Of a stretch of DNA of 56,471 bases, positions 50,588 through 56,471 are shown in pieces (position 1 is the stretch's first letter; every line of letters begins with the position of its first letter). The stretch lies in contig DUPN01000089.1 in NCBI GenBank assembly GCA_012838305.1, positions 1 through 56,471 of the forward strand, written 5' to 3'. The DNA is from Bacillota bacterium. Lineage in GTDB: Bacteria > Bacillota > Limnochordia > Darwinibacteriales > Darwinibacteriaceae. Under the pieces are notes generated by a model. That model was not told the DNA's origin. It made no database searches and was given only the letters and a program-made list of their open reading frames with translations. The position numbers and the translations under genes are program-made.

Positions 50588-51158
50588 GTTACGAGAACAC
50601 GGGTTTTCCCGCATTGTTGGAATTGACGAGGCGGGCCGGGGACCTCTGGCCGGCCCTGTTGTGGCCGCGGCTGTGCAAGTCATTCCAGAGAGTTTTTCGG
50701 CGGAAGTACGCGATTCCAAGCGGCTAGCCCCTAGGAAACGAGAGCAAGCTTACGAAGAGATATTCCGTACATGCCAAGTTGGCGTGGGACTGGCTACGGT
50801 AGAGGAAATTGACGAGTTAAACATTCTCCAAGCCACCTTTCTAGCCATGAAACGGGCGATTGGAGCGCTTTCTACTGCGCCGGATATCTGCCTCGTTGAC
50901 GGTCCTTTGGATATACCTGGCTTGCCCTGGCCCCAAAAGGCGATTGTCAAGGGCGACAATCTGTCCATATCCATTGCCGCGGCGAGCATTGTGGCCAAAG
51001 TAGAGCGGGACAGACTGATGGATCACTATGCTCAGCTCTATCCTGTGTACAATTTTGGACAGAATAAGGGATATGCTACTAAGGAGCATCGCAACTCCAT
51101 CCAGAAAAACGGGCGCTGTCCTGTACATCGTCGGTCCTTTCGGTGTGCAGACCTGTGA
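50559..51158 (+). CDS. rnhB: Ribonuclease HII
   Basis: A 199-residue nuclease removing RNA or single ribonucleotides from DNA. DEAGRGPLAGPV with the catalytic Asp23-Glu24, DSKRL, a catalytic Asp in LVDGPLD, and KGDNLSISIAAASIVAKVERDRLM are the family motifs. Start is uncertain: ATG 50559 has GGGAG five bases upstream; ATG 50577 would give MENKLREHG without a ribosome-binding site. It overlaps the end of rbgA and the start of yraN. Confidence 0.96.
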   Translation: MLPVWTMENKLREHGFSRIVGIDEAGRGPLAGPVVAAAVQVIPESFSAEVRDSKRLAPRKREQAYEEIFRTCQVGVGLATVEEIDELNILQATFLAMKRAIGALSTAPDICLVDGPLDIPGLPWPQKAIVKGDNLSISIAAASIVAKVERDRLMDHYAQLYPVYNFGQNKGYATKEHRNSIQKNGRCPVHRRSFRCADL

Positions 51159-51490
51159 ACTTCGGCGAGGAGTTGGCGCTGGAGTATCTGCTTGCTCAGG
51201 GACTGCAATTTGTGGAAGCCAATTTCCGGCTGCGCCGAGGCGAAATTGATCTGATTATGCGCCATGGCCATGTCCTGGTCTTTGTGGAGGTCAAGTACCG
51301 AAGTTCAGAACGCTACGGAACAAGCCTCGAGCAGGTAACACCAAGCAAGATCCGAAAGATCCGCCTCGCGGCCCAGGGCTACCTGCAGCGCTATCCCCAA
51401 GAGGTGTCCGCCATACGTTTTGACGTAGTCGGAATTAGTCCGCAGACAACTGGTTACAGATTTAAGTGGGTGAAGGGAGCTTTTGAATGA
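51155..51490 (+). CDS. yraN: UPF0102 (YraN) family protein
   Basis: A 111-residue protein of the restriction-endonuclease-like fold: GEELALEYLLAQG, ANFRLRRGEIDLIMRHG (acidic metal residues) and VFVEVKYRSSERYG (E-x-K). The function of the family is unsettled. Start chosen: GTG 51155, overlapping the rnhB stop as GTGA; GTG 51143 is an in-frame alternative. It overlaps dacF by four bases. Confidence 0.92.
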   Translation: MNFGEELALEYLLAQGLQFVEANFRLRRGEIDLIMRHGHVLVFVEVKYRSSERYGTSLEQVTPSKIRKIRLAAQGYLQRYPQEVSAIRFDVVGISPQTTGYRFKWVKGAFE

Positions 51491-52644
51491 AATTTTCGCG
51501 AAATGGACTCGTAATTTTGGTTTTTCTCTTAGCCTTATCCAGCACAACATTTGCTCAAGAAGGAAGCCCCATTGAGCTGGAAGCAAGTTCAGCCGTGCTC
51601 TTGGATTTTGAATCCGGGCAGCTGCTCTTTTCCCAAAACGGAAATGCCGCTCATACTCCGGCCAGCCTTGTCAAGATCATGACCATGTATGTCGCCCTTG
51701 ATCAGATCAGCCAAGGGCGGGCTCATTTGCAGGACACAGCCACCATTAGCGAACGGGCCTGGCGCATGACGGGCTCCAAAATGTTTTTGGAACCCAATGA
51801 AGTGGTCACACTTGAGCAGTTGATCACCGGGATTGCCGTGGTCTCAGGGAATGACGCTTGTGTGGCGTTAGCTGAGGCGCTGGCCGGTAGTGAGGAAGCC
51901 TATGTGGCTTGGATGAATAACAAGGCGAAGGCGCTCAATTTGGATCTACATTTTGTGGACGTACACGGGCTATCCTCTGATAACAAAATCACTGCGGTGG
52001 ACATCGCCTCCTTGGTCCGTTCCTATCTGCGGGAACATCCTGAGGCTATCCGCTACCACCGGCAGCTGTCCTTTTCCTATCAGCCCCGTTCCAGTTCCAA
52101 TCCCATCGTGCAATCAAACCGCAATGGCCTGCTGCAGTCCTACGAAGGCGCCGATGGGTTGAAAACGGGCCATCTGCAAGCAGCCGGGTACAATCTAGTG
52201 GGTACCGCTGTGCAAAATGGCAGGCGACTGATTGGCGTTGTCTTGGGCGCCACAAGCGAAAGGAAACGGGAGCAAGAGATGACCACCCTCCTTAACTATG
52301 GTTACCGCAACTTCGACTTGGTGAATATCTCCCGCCTCCTGGAAGATAAGACCACGCGTGTGTACAAGGGTCGACGGCCTCAAGTGGGAATGGCCGTGAG
52401 CGAACCCATTATTACCGTACCCAAGGGCATTGAAACAAGTGTAAGCGTGGGGATTCAAACCAAGGAACTGGAGGCGCCCGTGACAAAAGGGAGCCAGATT
52501 GGGGTCCTCCAGGTCTATGTGCAGGAACAGTTGGTCAAGGAAGTACCCCTGCTCGCAGCGGAGGATGTGGCCAGAGGCAGTTGGTATCAAATTCTATGGG
52601 ATAACCTGCGCCGTTTCTTCAACAATCTCATCCGCCGGCGTTAA
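51487..52644 (+). CDS. dacF: D-alanyl-D-alanine carboxypeptidase (DacF-like, class C low-MW PBP)
   Basis: A 385-residue secreted peptidoglycan carboxypeptidase. A signal peptide (about 1-23, cleaved after FAQ), then active-site motifs S60-L-V-K63, S120-G-N122 and K226-T-G228, a PBP5-type beta C-terminal domain (about 285-365), and a basic amphipathic C-terminal anchor (RRFFNNLIRRR). It trims stem peptides. In B. subtilis DacF acts during spore cortex formation. ATG 51487 overlaps the yraN stop. Confidence 0.95.
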   Translation: MKFSRNGLVILVFLLALSSTTFAQEGSPIELEASSAVLLDFESGQLLFSQNGNAAHTPASLVKIMTMYVALDQISQGRAHLQDTATISERAWRMTGSKMFLEPNEVVTLEQLITGIAVVSGNDACVALAEALAGSEEAYVAWMNNKAKALNLDLHFVDVHGLSSDNKITAVDIASLVRSYLREHPEAIRYHRQLSFSYQPRSSSNPIVQSNRNGLLQSYEGADGLKTGHLQAAGYNLVGTAVQNGRRLIGVVLGATSERKREQEMTTLLNYGYRNFDLVNISRLLEDKTTRVYKGRRPQVGMAVSEPIITVPKGIETSVSVGIQTKELEAPVTKGSQIGVLQVYVQEQLVKEVPLLAAEDVARGSWYQILWDNLRRFFNNLIRRR

Positions 52645-52666
52645 GATACGCTTCCCCGATAAGAAA

Positions 52667-52704
52667 AAGACTTCCTCGCCAGAGCACGGGGCGAGTCTTT
52701 TTTT
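52667..52704 (+). terminator. Terminator after dacF
   Basis: AAGAC (52667-52671) and TCGCC (52676-52680) pair with GGCGA and GTCTT across an internal bulge, followed by seven T (52698-52704). Confidence 0.8.
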
Positions 52705-52705
52705 A

Positions 52706-52725
52706 CTTGGAAAAATTTAACCAAG
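52706..52725. promoter_or_regulatory. Possible operator palindrome before the Lrp/AsnC pair
   Basis: CTTGG (52706-52710) and CCAAG (52721-52725) flank an A/T-rich centre containing AAATTT; 16 of 20 positions are symmetric. Lrp-family operators often have this form (an A/T core with inverted flanks), and the site lies 75 bases before the first lrp gene, so autoregulation is plausible. Confidence 0.35.
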
Positions 52726-52799
52726 CACAAGGAATAATAACTTATTCGTAGAAATTATGTATATAAATGATGGAATGAGTACAGAACGGAGGGACAACT

Positions 52800-53291
52800 A
52801 TGGTTCCAGTGGCCTTAGACGATCTGGACAAGAAGATTCTAGGGTATTTGCAGCAAGATGGCCGTATGACATTTGTCACATTGGCTTCGCATGTAGGTGT
52901 TTCGGAGGGCACCATTCGCAAACGGGTGAAGCGACTCGAAGAGAACGGCGTCATGAAAACCATGGGTGTGACAGATCCGCTGAAAATGGGTCTTGATACC
53001 GTGGCTTTTGTTTGGTTTAAAATCGATCGGCATTATATGGATTCAGTGATCGAGTCTCTGAAAGGTTTTCAGTCCGTTCGATACCTGGTGGTGACCACCG
53101 GAGGCCACGACCTAGTGGCCATGGTCGTCTTGCCCAATCGGACCAAACTGGTCGCATTGCTTAATGAAGAACTAGCCGCTATCGAAGGCATTGTCAGCAC
53201 CGAAACGTCAATTGTTCTGCAAATCCACAAGCAGATTTACGACTGGGCACCCTTTAGCGGTCATATAGAAACGGAGGACTCGCAACGATGA
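52800..53291 (+). CDS. Lrp/AsnC-family transcriptional regulator (first of a pair)
   Basis: A 163-residue regulator: an N-terminal HTH (about 6-55; LDDLDKKILGYLQQDGRMTFVTLASHVGVSEGTIRKRVKRLEENGVM) and a C-terminal RAM ligand-binding domain (about 68-145; VAFVWFKID, VRYLVVTTGGHDLVAMVVL). ATG 52800 follows GGAGGG at six bases. It overlaps the second lrp gene by four bases (ATGA), so the two proteins are probably made together. Ligand unknown. Confidence 0.9.
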   Translation: MVPVALDDLDKKILGYLQQDGRMTFVTLASHVGVSEGTIRKRVKRLEENGVMKTMGVTDPLKMGLDTVAFVWFKIDRHYMDSVIESLKGFQSVRYLVVTTGGHDLVAMVVLPNRTKLVALLNEELAAIEGIVSTETSIVLQIHKQIYDWAPFSGHIETEDSQR

Positions 53292-53743
53292 ATGGACTTG
53301 TCTTAGATGAGTTTGATCGGGAAATCATTCGTTTGCTCCAAGAGGATGGCAGAATGCCGTTTTTGACGATTGCCAACCAATTGGGTTTGGCGGAGGGCAC
53401 CGTCAGGCGCCGTGCGGGCAAACTGCTGGACGAAGGATTGTTGAGAATCGTGGGTATCGCCGACCCCTTTAAAGTGGGACTGCAGACGGTTGCCGTCGTT
53501 GGACTGAAAGTCGATCGAGGGAAAATCCAACCCATTGCCACCGCCTTAAGTGTCATGAACGAAGTCCGTTATGTAGCCCTTTCCACCGGGAACTATGACC
53601 TGGTCATAGAAGTTGTGGTGGCTAGCAACGACGAACTTCTGACCTTCCTCGTGGATACTCTGCGCCAAATCCCAGGCATTAACAACACAGGTACATCCGT
53701 TGTGCTCAAGGTGGCCAAAGAGGATTTGGCCTGGGAGGCCTAG
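53288..53743 (+). CDS. Lrp/AsnC-family transcriptional regulator (second of a pair)
   Basis: A 151-residue paralogue of the upstream gene: HTH (about 5-50; LDEFDREIIRLLQEDGRMPFLTIANQLGLAEGTVRRRAGKL) and RAM domain (about 65-145; VAVVGLKVDRG, VRYVALSTGNYDLVIEVVV). The pair may form a heteromer, as Lrp proteins assemble as dimers of dimers. Siroheme decarboxylases share this fold, but no heme genes lie nearby and the HTH looks intact, so a regulator is favoured. Its stop abuts the stop of yifB on the other strand. Confidence 0.9.
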   Translation: MNGLVLDEFDREIIRLLQEDGRMPFLTIANQLGLAEGTVRRRAGKLLDEGLLRIVGIADPFKVGLQTVAVVGLKVDRGKIQPIATALSVMNEVRYVALSTGNYDLVIEVVVASNDELLTFLVDTLRQIPGINNTGTSVVLKVAKEDLAWEA

Positions 53744-55180
53744 TTAGAACAGGAGATTGGGCTGGCTCTGAAAACGATATTGCAGAGCTTCAGCCATGTG
53801 GGCCTGAGTTATGTGGGAGGCCCCAGCGCAGCGGGCAATGGTCCGGGCGATCTGTCTCGTGCTTGCGAAACCCCTCACAGAAAGGGCTAACCGTTCTTGG
53901 GCTTGATGCAGGAGTCGATCCGCCTCTGCACTCAGAGCAGGACTATGGGGACCATCCTTTTTCGTTGCCGAACGCAAGGGGGGCCAAGGCGACGGCTTTT
54001 CTCGGAGTTCCTGTTCGGAGAGGGAACGAAGGTAAACAAACATTTCAAAACGGTCGAGCAGGGGTCCCCGGAGTTTCCGCCGATACCTGTTGATGTCCCG
54101 GCCAGTGCAGGTGCAGAGGCGCACCGAACTTCCCAAATAGCCGCAGGGACATGGATTGGCCGTAGCGATCAGCCAAAAGTCCGATGGATAAACCAAGCTA
54201 TGGCCGGCCCGGGAAATTTGGACCTGCTTGTGATCCAGCGGTTCCCTGAGTCCTTGCAGAGCCCCTTGATTGAACTCAGGAAACTCATCTAGCAAGAGCA
54301 CACCGAGGTGGGCCAGGGTAATTTCCCCTGGCCTTCCTGTTTTGGAGCCGATCAAACCGGCCTGGGAAATACTGTGGTGGGGGGCCCGGAGCGGACGCTC
54401 CGTAAGCGGGGCTGAATGGGGATGGAGTAATCCTGCGGCTTCATGGATCTTGTTAATGGTGAGAATGTCCTCAAAGCTTAGAGGCGGCAAGAGACCGTGG
54501 GCATGCGTGGCCAAGAGAGTTTTGCCCACACCGGGAGGTCCCAGGAGCATAATGTGGTGGCGGCCGAGGGCAGCGATTTCCAGTGCCCTTTTTGCCTGGG
54601 CTTGTCCTTTAATTGTGACCCTGGCCTGCGATGAATGGACCTCCAGTCGATGAGCTGGCAAGGGAGGCGCTTGGGCCTGCCCAGTCAGATGGCGGATTAA
54701 ATGCCCCAGGGAGTCCGAGAGGAGAAGATGATCGCCTCCAATCAAGGCAGCTTCGCTGCGGTTCTCCAGGGGCAGAACCAGTTGGCAGCCGCACTGAGCG
54801 GCCAGTTTGGCTAAGCTGAGCACGCCGCTAATCCGTTTGATCTTACCGCTTAAGGACAGTTCTCCCGCGAAGATCACATCTTGGAAAACGCATTCCGGCA
54901 CCATTCCCTGGTGGGCCAAGACGCCCAAGGCGATGGGGAGGTCAAAGAGGGCTCCATCCTTGGGGATGTGAGCTGGCGCCAAATTGACGATGACTTTTTG
55001 AGCCGGGAACCGAAACCCCGTATTGCGCAGGGCCGAACGGACTCTCTCCCGACTCTCCCGCACCGTCTTGCTGGGTAAACCTACGATTTCAAACCCAGGC
55101 AAACCGGGACGGACATCCACTTCCACATCGATCAGAAATCCCTCGATGCCGGAAACCACTCCGCTTCGAACTAAGATCAT
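53744..55180 (-). CDS. comM: YifB/ComM-family Mg-chelatase-like AAA+ ATPase
   Basis: A 478-residue protein: an N-terminal ChlI-like S5 fold domain (about 1-125; VDVRPGLPGFEIVGLPSKTVRESRERVRSAL), an AAA+ domain with GPPGVGKTLLA and LLLDEFPEF (about 200-360), and the C-terminal Mg-chelatase helical part. ComM is a hexameric branch-migration helicase that helps integrate transforming DNA, in keeping with dprA nearby. Start chosen: the ATG ending at 55180 behind GGGGGAATGGGAG; upstream in-frame codons would extend into the promoter of the opposite gene. Confidence 0.93.
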   Translation of the reverse strand: MILVRSGVVSGIEGFLIDVEVDVRPGLPGFEIVGLPSKTVRESRERVRSALRNTGFRFPAQKVIVNLAPAHIPKDGALFDLPIALGVLAHQGMVPECVFQDVIFAGELSLSGKIKRISGVLSLAKLAAQCGCQLVLPLENRSEAALIGGDHLLLSDSLGHLIRHLTGQAQAPPLPAHRLEVHSSQARVTIKGQAQAKRALEIAALGRHHIMLLGPPGVGKTLLATHAHGLLPPLSFEDILTINKIHEAAGLLHPHSAPLTERPLRAPHHSISQAGLIGSKTGRPGEITLAHLGVLLLDEFPEFNQGALQGLREPLDHKQVQISRAGHSLVYPSDFWLIATANPCPCGYLGSSVRLCTCTGRDINRYRRKLRGPLLDRFEMFVYLRSLSEQELREKPSPWPPLRSATKKDGPHSPALSAEADRLLHQAQERLALSVRGFASTRQIARTIARCAGASHITQAHMAEALQYRFQSQPNLLF

Positions 55181-55193
55181 CTCCCATTCCCCC

Positions 55194-55223
55194 TTGACAT
55201 TATTCTCAGAATATTGGTATATT
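55194..55223 (+). promoter_or_regulatory. Promoter with internal palindrome before the zinc-ribbon gene and dprA
   Basis: TTGACA (55194-55199) and TATATT (55218-55223) are separated by 18 bases. The spacer contains the perfect palindrome TATTCT-C-AGAATA (55201-55213), placed where a repressor would block RNA polymerase. Confidence 0.6.
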
Positions 55224-55307
55224 TGACATAAGTGAAATAAGTCCTCCTGAACATAAGACATGCCCTTCCTCGGCATGCTAAGAGAAAAATCAAAGGGAGG
55301 CGCTAAC

Positions 55308-55541
55308 TTGCAGTTTGAAGTAGGCGTTACACGTATTTTCCACTGCCCCGTTTGCGATGTGGATACCCCCCATACAGTCAAAACGAAAAAAGGGGACATG
55401 TATGGAATTATCTGCACCAACTGCCTTGGGGGAGCCATAGTTAGTGCTTTGGACTTACGCATCTATCAGCTCAAGTGGGAGGAGGAGCTTCAGGCCATTT
55501 TAGACAGTCTGGTGGAACATCCCGTCCATGACGAAGAATGA
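55308..55541 (+). CDS. Small zinc-ribbon protein of unknown function
   Basis: A 77-residue protein with two cysteine pairs, HCPVC (about 12-15) and CTNC (about 36-39), spaced as in a zinc ribbon, followed by an amphipathic acidic helix (LDLRIYQLKWEEELQAILDSLVEH). I do not recognise a named family. Start chosen: TTG 55308, seven bases after AAAGGGAGG (55292-55300); an upstream start at 55260 has no ribosome-binding site. It lies 12 bases before dprA and is probably co-transcribed with it. Confidence 0.8.
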   Translation: MQFEVGVTRIFHCPVCDVDTPHTVKTKKGDMYGIICTNCLGGAIVSALDLRIYQLKWEEELQAILDSLVEHPVHDEE

Positions 55542-55553
55542 AGGAGGAGTGAC

Positions 55554-56471
55554 ATGAAATGGAGTCCGCGGCAGTACCTGATTGCCTTTAACATGATCCC
55601 CGGCATCGGGGGACGCCGTCTGCTGGCCATCCACGATCACTTCGGCTCACTGGAGCGGGCCTGGCAGGCGCCTGGGGAGGAGTTGCAGAGAATTGAAGGC
55701 ATAGGCCCCAAGACCGCGGAGAGCGTCTGCGCCTTACGCGCTTCCATCTGCCCCGAGGTAGAAGAACGCTGGGCACAAGGCCTTGGCGCAGAGGTCATCA
55801 CCCTTCGGGATAACAGCTACCCCCACTACCTGAGACGTCTAGCGGTCCCGCCCCCTGTCCTTTATGTCCTGGGTCAGCTGCCAGCGGAGACGGGAGTTGC
55901 GGTGGTGGGCACTCGCAAACCCTCGAGAATCGGCATTGCTCAAGCGCAACAGTTTAGCGCACACCTAGTCAGGCAAGGGCTGGCAGTGATCAGCGGATTA
56001 GCTCGAGGTATCGACTATTTCGCGCATGAACAGGTCGTGCAGATGCAGGGCCGCACCGTAGCCGTTCTGGGTTCCAATATTGGACAGGTCTATCCAAGTG
56101 AACACAGAAAGTTGGCCCGCCAGATCGCTCAAAAGGGGGCCGTAATCAGCGAGTTTTCCAGCCGCTGTCCCACCGTGCCTGGAAACTTCCCGCGCCGTAA
56201 CCGCGTCATCGCAGGCTGCTCCAAGGGCGTCTTGGTGGTTCAAGCGGGCGCGAAGTCCGGTTCGATCCATACCGCCGACTGGGCCCTAGAACTGGGCATC
56301 GACGTCTGGTCCATTCCAGGCGAAATCAGTGATCCCCTGCGCGCAGGCAACCACAGGCTGATCAAACAAGGGGCCTACTTGGCTAGTTCTCCAGAGGACG
56401 TTGAACGGTCCCTGCAGCGGGAGCCTGTGACCGAAAAGGTCGGTGTAGAAGAGCTTTACCAGGCGGGTCAC
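55554..56471 (+). CDS. dprA: DNA processing protein DprA (3' partial)
   Basis: Open from ATG 55554 (behind AAGGAGGAGTGA) to the end of the window, 306 codons without a stop. An N-terminal SAM-like/HhH region (about 1-65; FNMIPGIGGRRLL, IEGIGPKTAESV) and the Rossmann-fold DprA domain with VVGTRKPSRIG, ISGLARGIDYFAH, AVLGSNIGQVYPSEHRKLA, NFPRRNRVIAGCSKGVLVVQAGAKSGSIHTADWALELG. DprA loads RecA onto incoming single-stranded DNA during transformation. topA usually follows. Confidence 0.96.
   Translation, partial: MKWSPRQYLIAFNMIPGIGGRRLLAIHDHFGSLERAWQAPGEELQRIEGIGPKTAESVCALRASICPEVEERWAQGLGAEVITLRDNSYPHYLRRLAVPPPVLYVLGQLPAETGVAVVGTRKPSRIGIAQAQQFSAHLVRQGLAVISGLARGIDYFAHEQVVQMQGRTVAVLGSNIGQVYPSEHRKLARQIAQKGAVISEFSSRCPTVPGNFPRRNRVIAGCSKGVLVVQAGAKSGSIHTADWALELGIDVWSIPGEISDPLRAGNHRLIKQGAYLASSPEDVERSLQREPVTEKVGVEELYQAGH

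Noticed and set aside
52800-53743. The two AsnC-like proteins as siroheme decarboxylase subunits (AhbA/AhbB)
   Set aside because: The fold is shared, but no heme-pathway genes are nearby and the HTH helices look functional, so regulators are the simpler reading.

Overview
The window is about 56 kb of a Bacillota (Firmicutes) chromosome from an endospore-forming lineage, moderately GC-rich by eye, that uses GTG and TTG starts freely. Evidence for this is the B. subtilis-like core gene order (remA-gmk-rpoZ-priA-def-fmt-rsmB-rlmN-PP2C-PASTA kinase-rsgA-rpe-thiN-rpmB-yloU-fakA-recG, then fapR-plsX-fab genes-acpP-rnc-smc-ftsY-ylxM-ffh-rpsP-khpA-rimM-trmD-rplS-rbgA-rnhB-dprA), a Spo0A-family regulator, a SigH-like sigma factor and YlbJ. 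Several traits recall deep-branching clostridial lineages or Actinobacteria rather than Bacillus: an actinobacterial-type integration host factor upstream of gmk, and an FHA / PP2C / SEDS / class B PBP / PASTA-kinase cluster. I cannot name the genus.

Layout. 1-468: the probable tail of an upstream gene, a terminator, then a structured leader region with a 29-codon small ORF and two strong inverted repeats. 469-5587: Ca2+ P-type ATPase, YicC-family RNase, mIHF, RemA, guanylate kinase and RNAP omega, closed by a terminator. 5637-11350: priA, def, fmt, a YugP-type membrane protease and rsmB; coaBC, usual between rpoZ and priA, is absent. 11421-12650: an insertion relative to the usual rsmB-rlmN junction, holding a Spo0A-type regulator with a divergent DNA-recognition helix, a tRNA-Pro(CGG), and an antisense orphan tyrosine-recombinase-type core-binding domain. 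12681-20989: rlmN and a cell-envelope signalling/division cluster (FHA, tiny membrane peptide, PP2C, SEDS polymerase, PBP, PASTA kinase), then rsgA and rpe with a terminator fused to the rpe stop codon. 21005-22638: a candidate orphan structured RNA with its own promoter, then a TPP riboswitch controlling thiT-thiN. 22719-28113: rpmB on the minus strand, then yloU, fakA, a DegV/FakB protein and recG. 28126-32456: rsmD, coaD, a coiled-coil protein, ylbJ (minus), a patatin, yceD and rpmF. 32500-38356: the FapR regulon, with a visible promoter and FapR-like operator, encoding fapR-plsX-fabH-fabD-fabG-acpP-fabF. 38340-44147: rnc and smc, separated by a minus-strand HTH/LexA-fold gene that appears to lack the catalytic serine and by a SigH-like sigma factor. 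44158-51490: SRP and ribosome-biogenesis genes (ftsY, ylxM, ffh, rpsP, khpA, rimM, trmD, rplS, lepB, rbgA, rnhB, yraN). 51487-56471: dacF, two tandem Lrp/AsnC regulators, comM/yifB (minus), a small zinc-ribbon protein and a 3'-truncated dprA.

Most of the window is housekeeping and well described: translation, protein export, lipid and peptidoglycan synthesis, and DNA uptake or repair. The parts that deserve attention are the non-core insertions at otherwise conserved junctions: the Spo0A-like/tRNA/SAM-domain block, the S24-like/SigH-like block between rnc and smc, the candidate ncRNA before the TPP riboswitch, and the structured region ahead of the Ca2+ ATPase. No CRISPR array, prophage or insertion sequence was seen.
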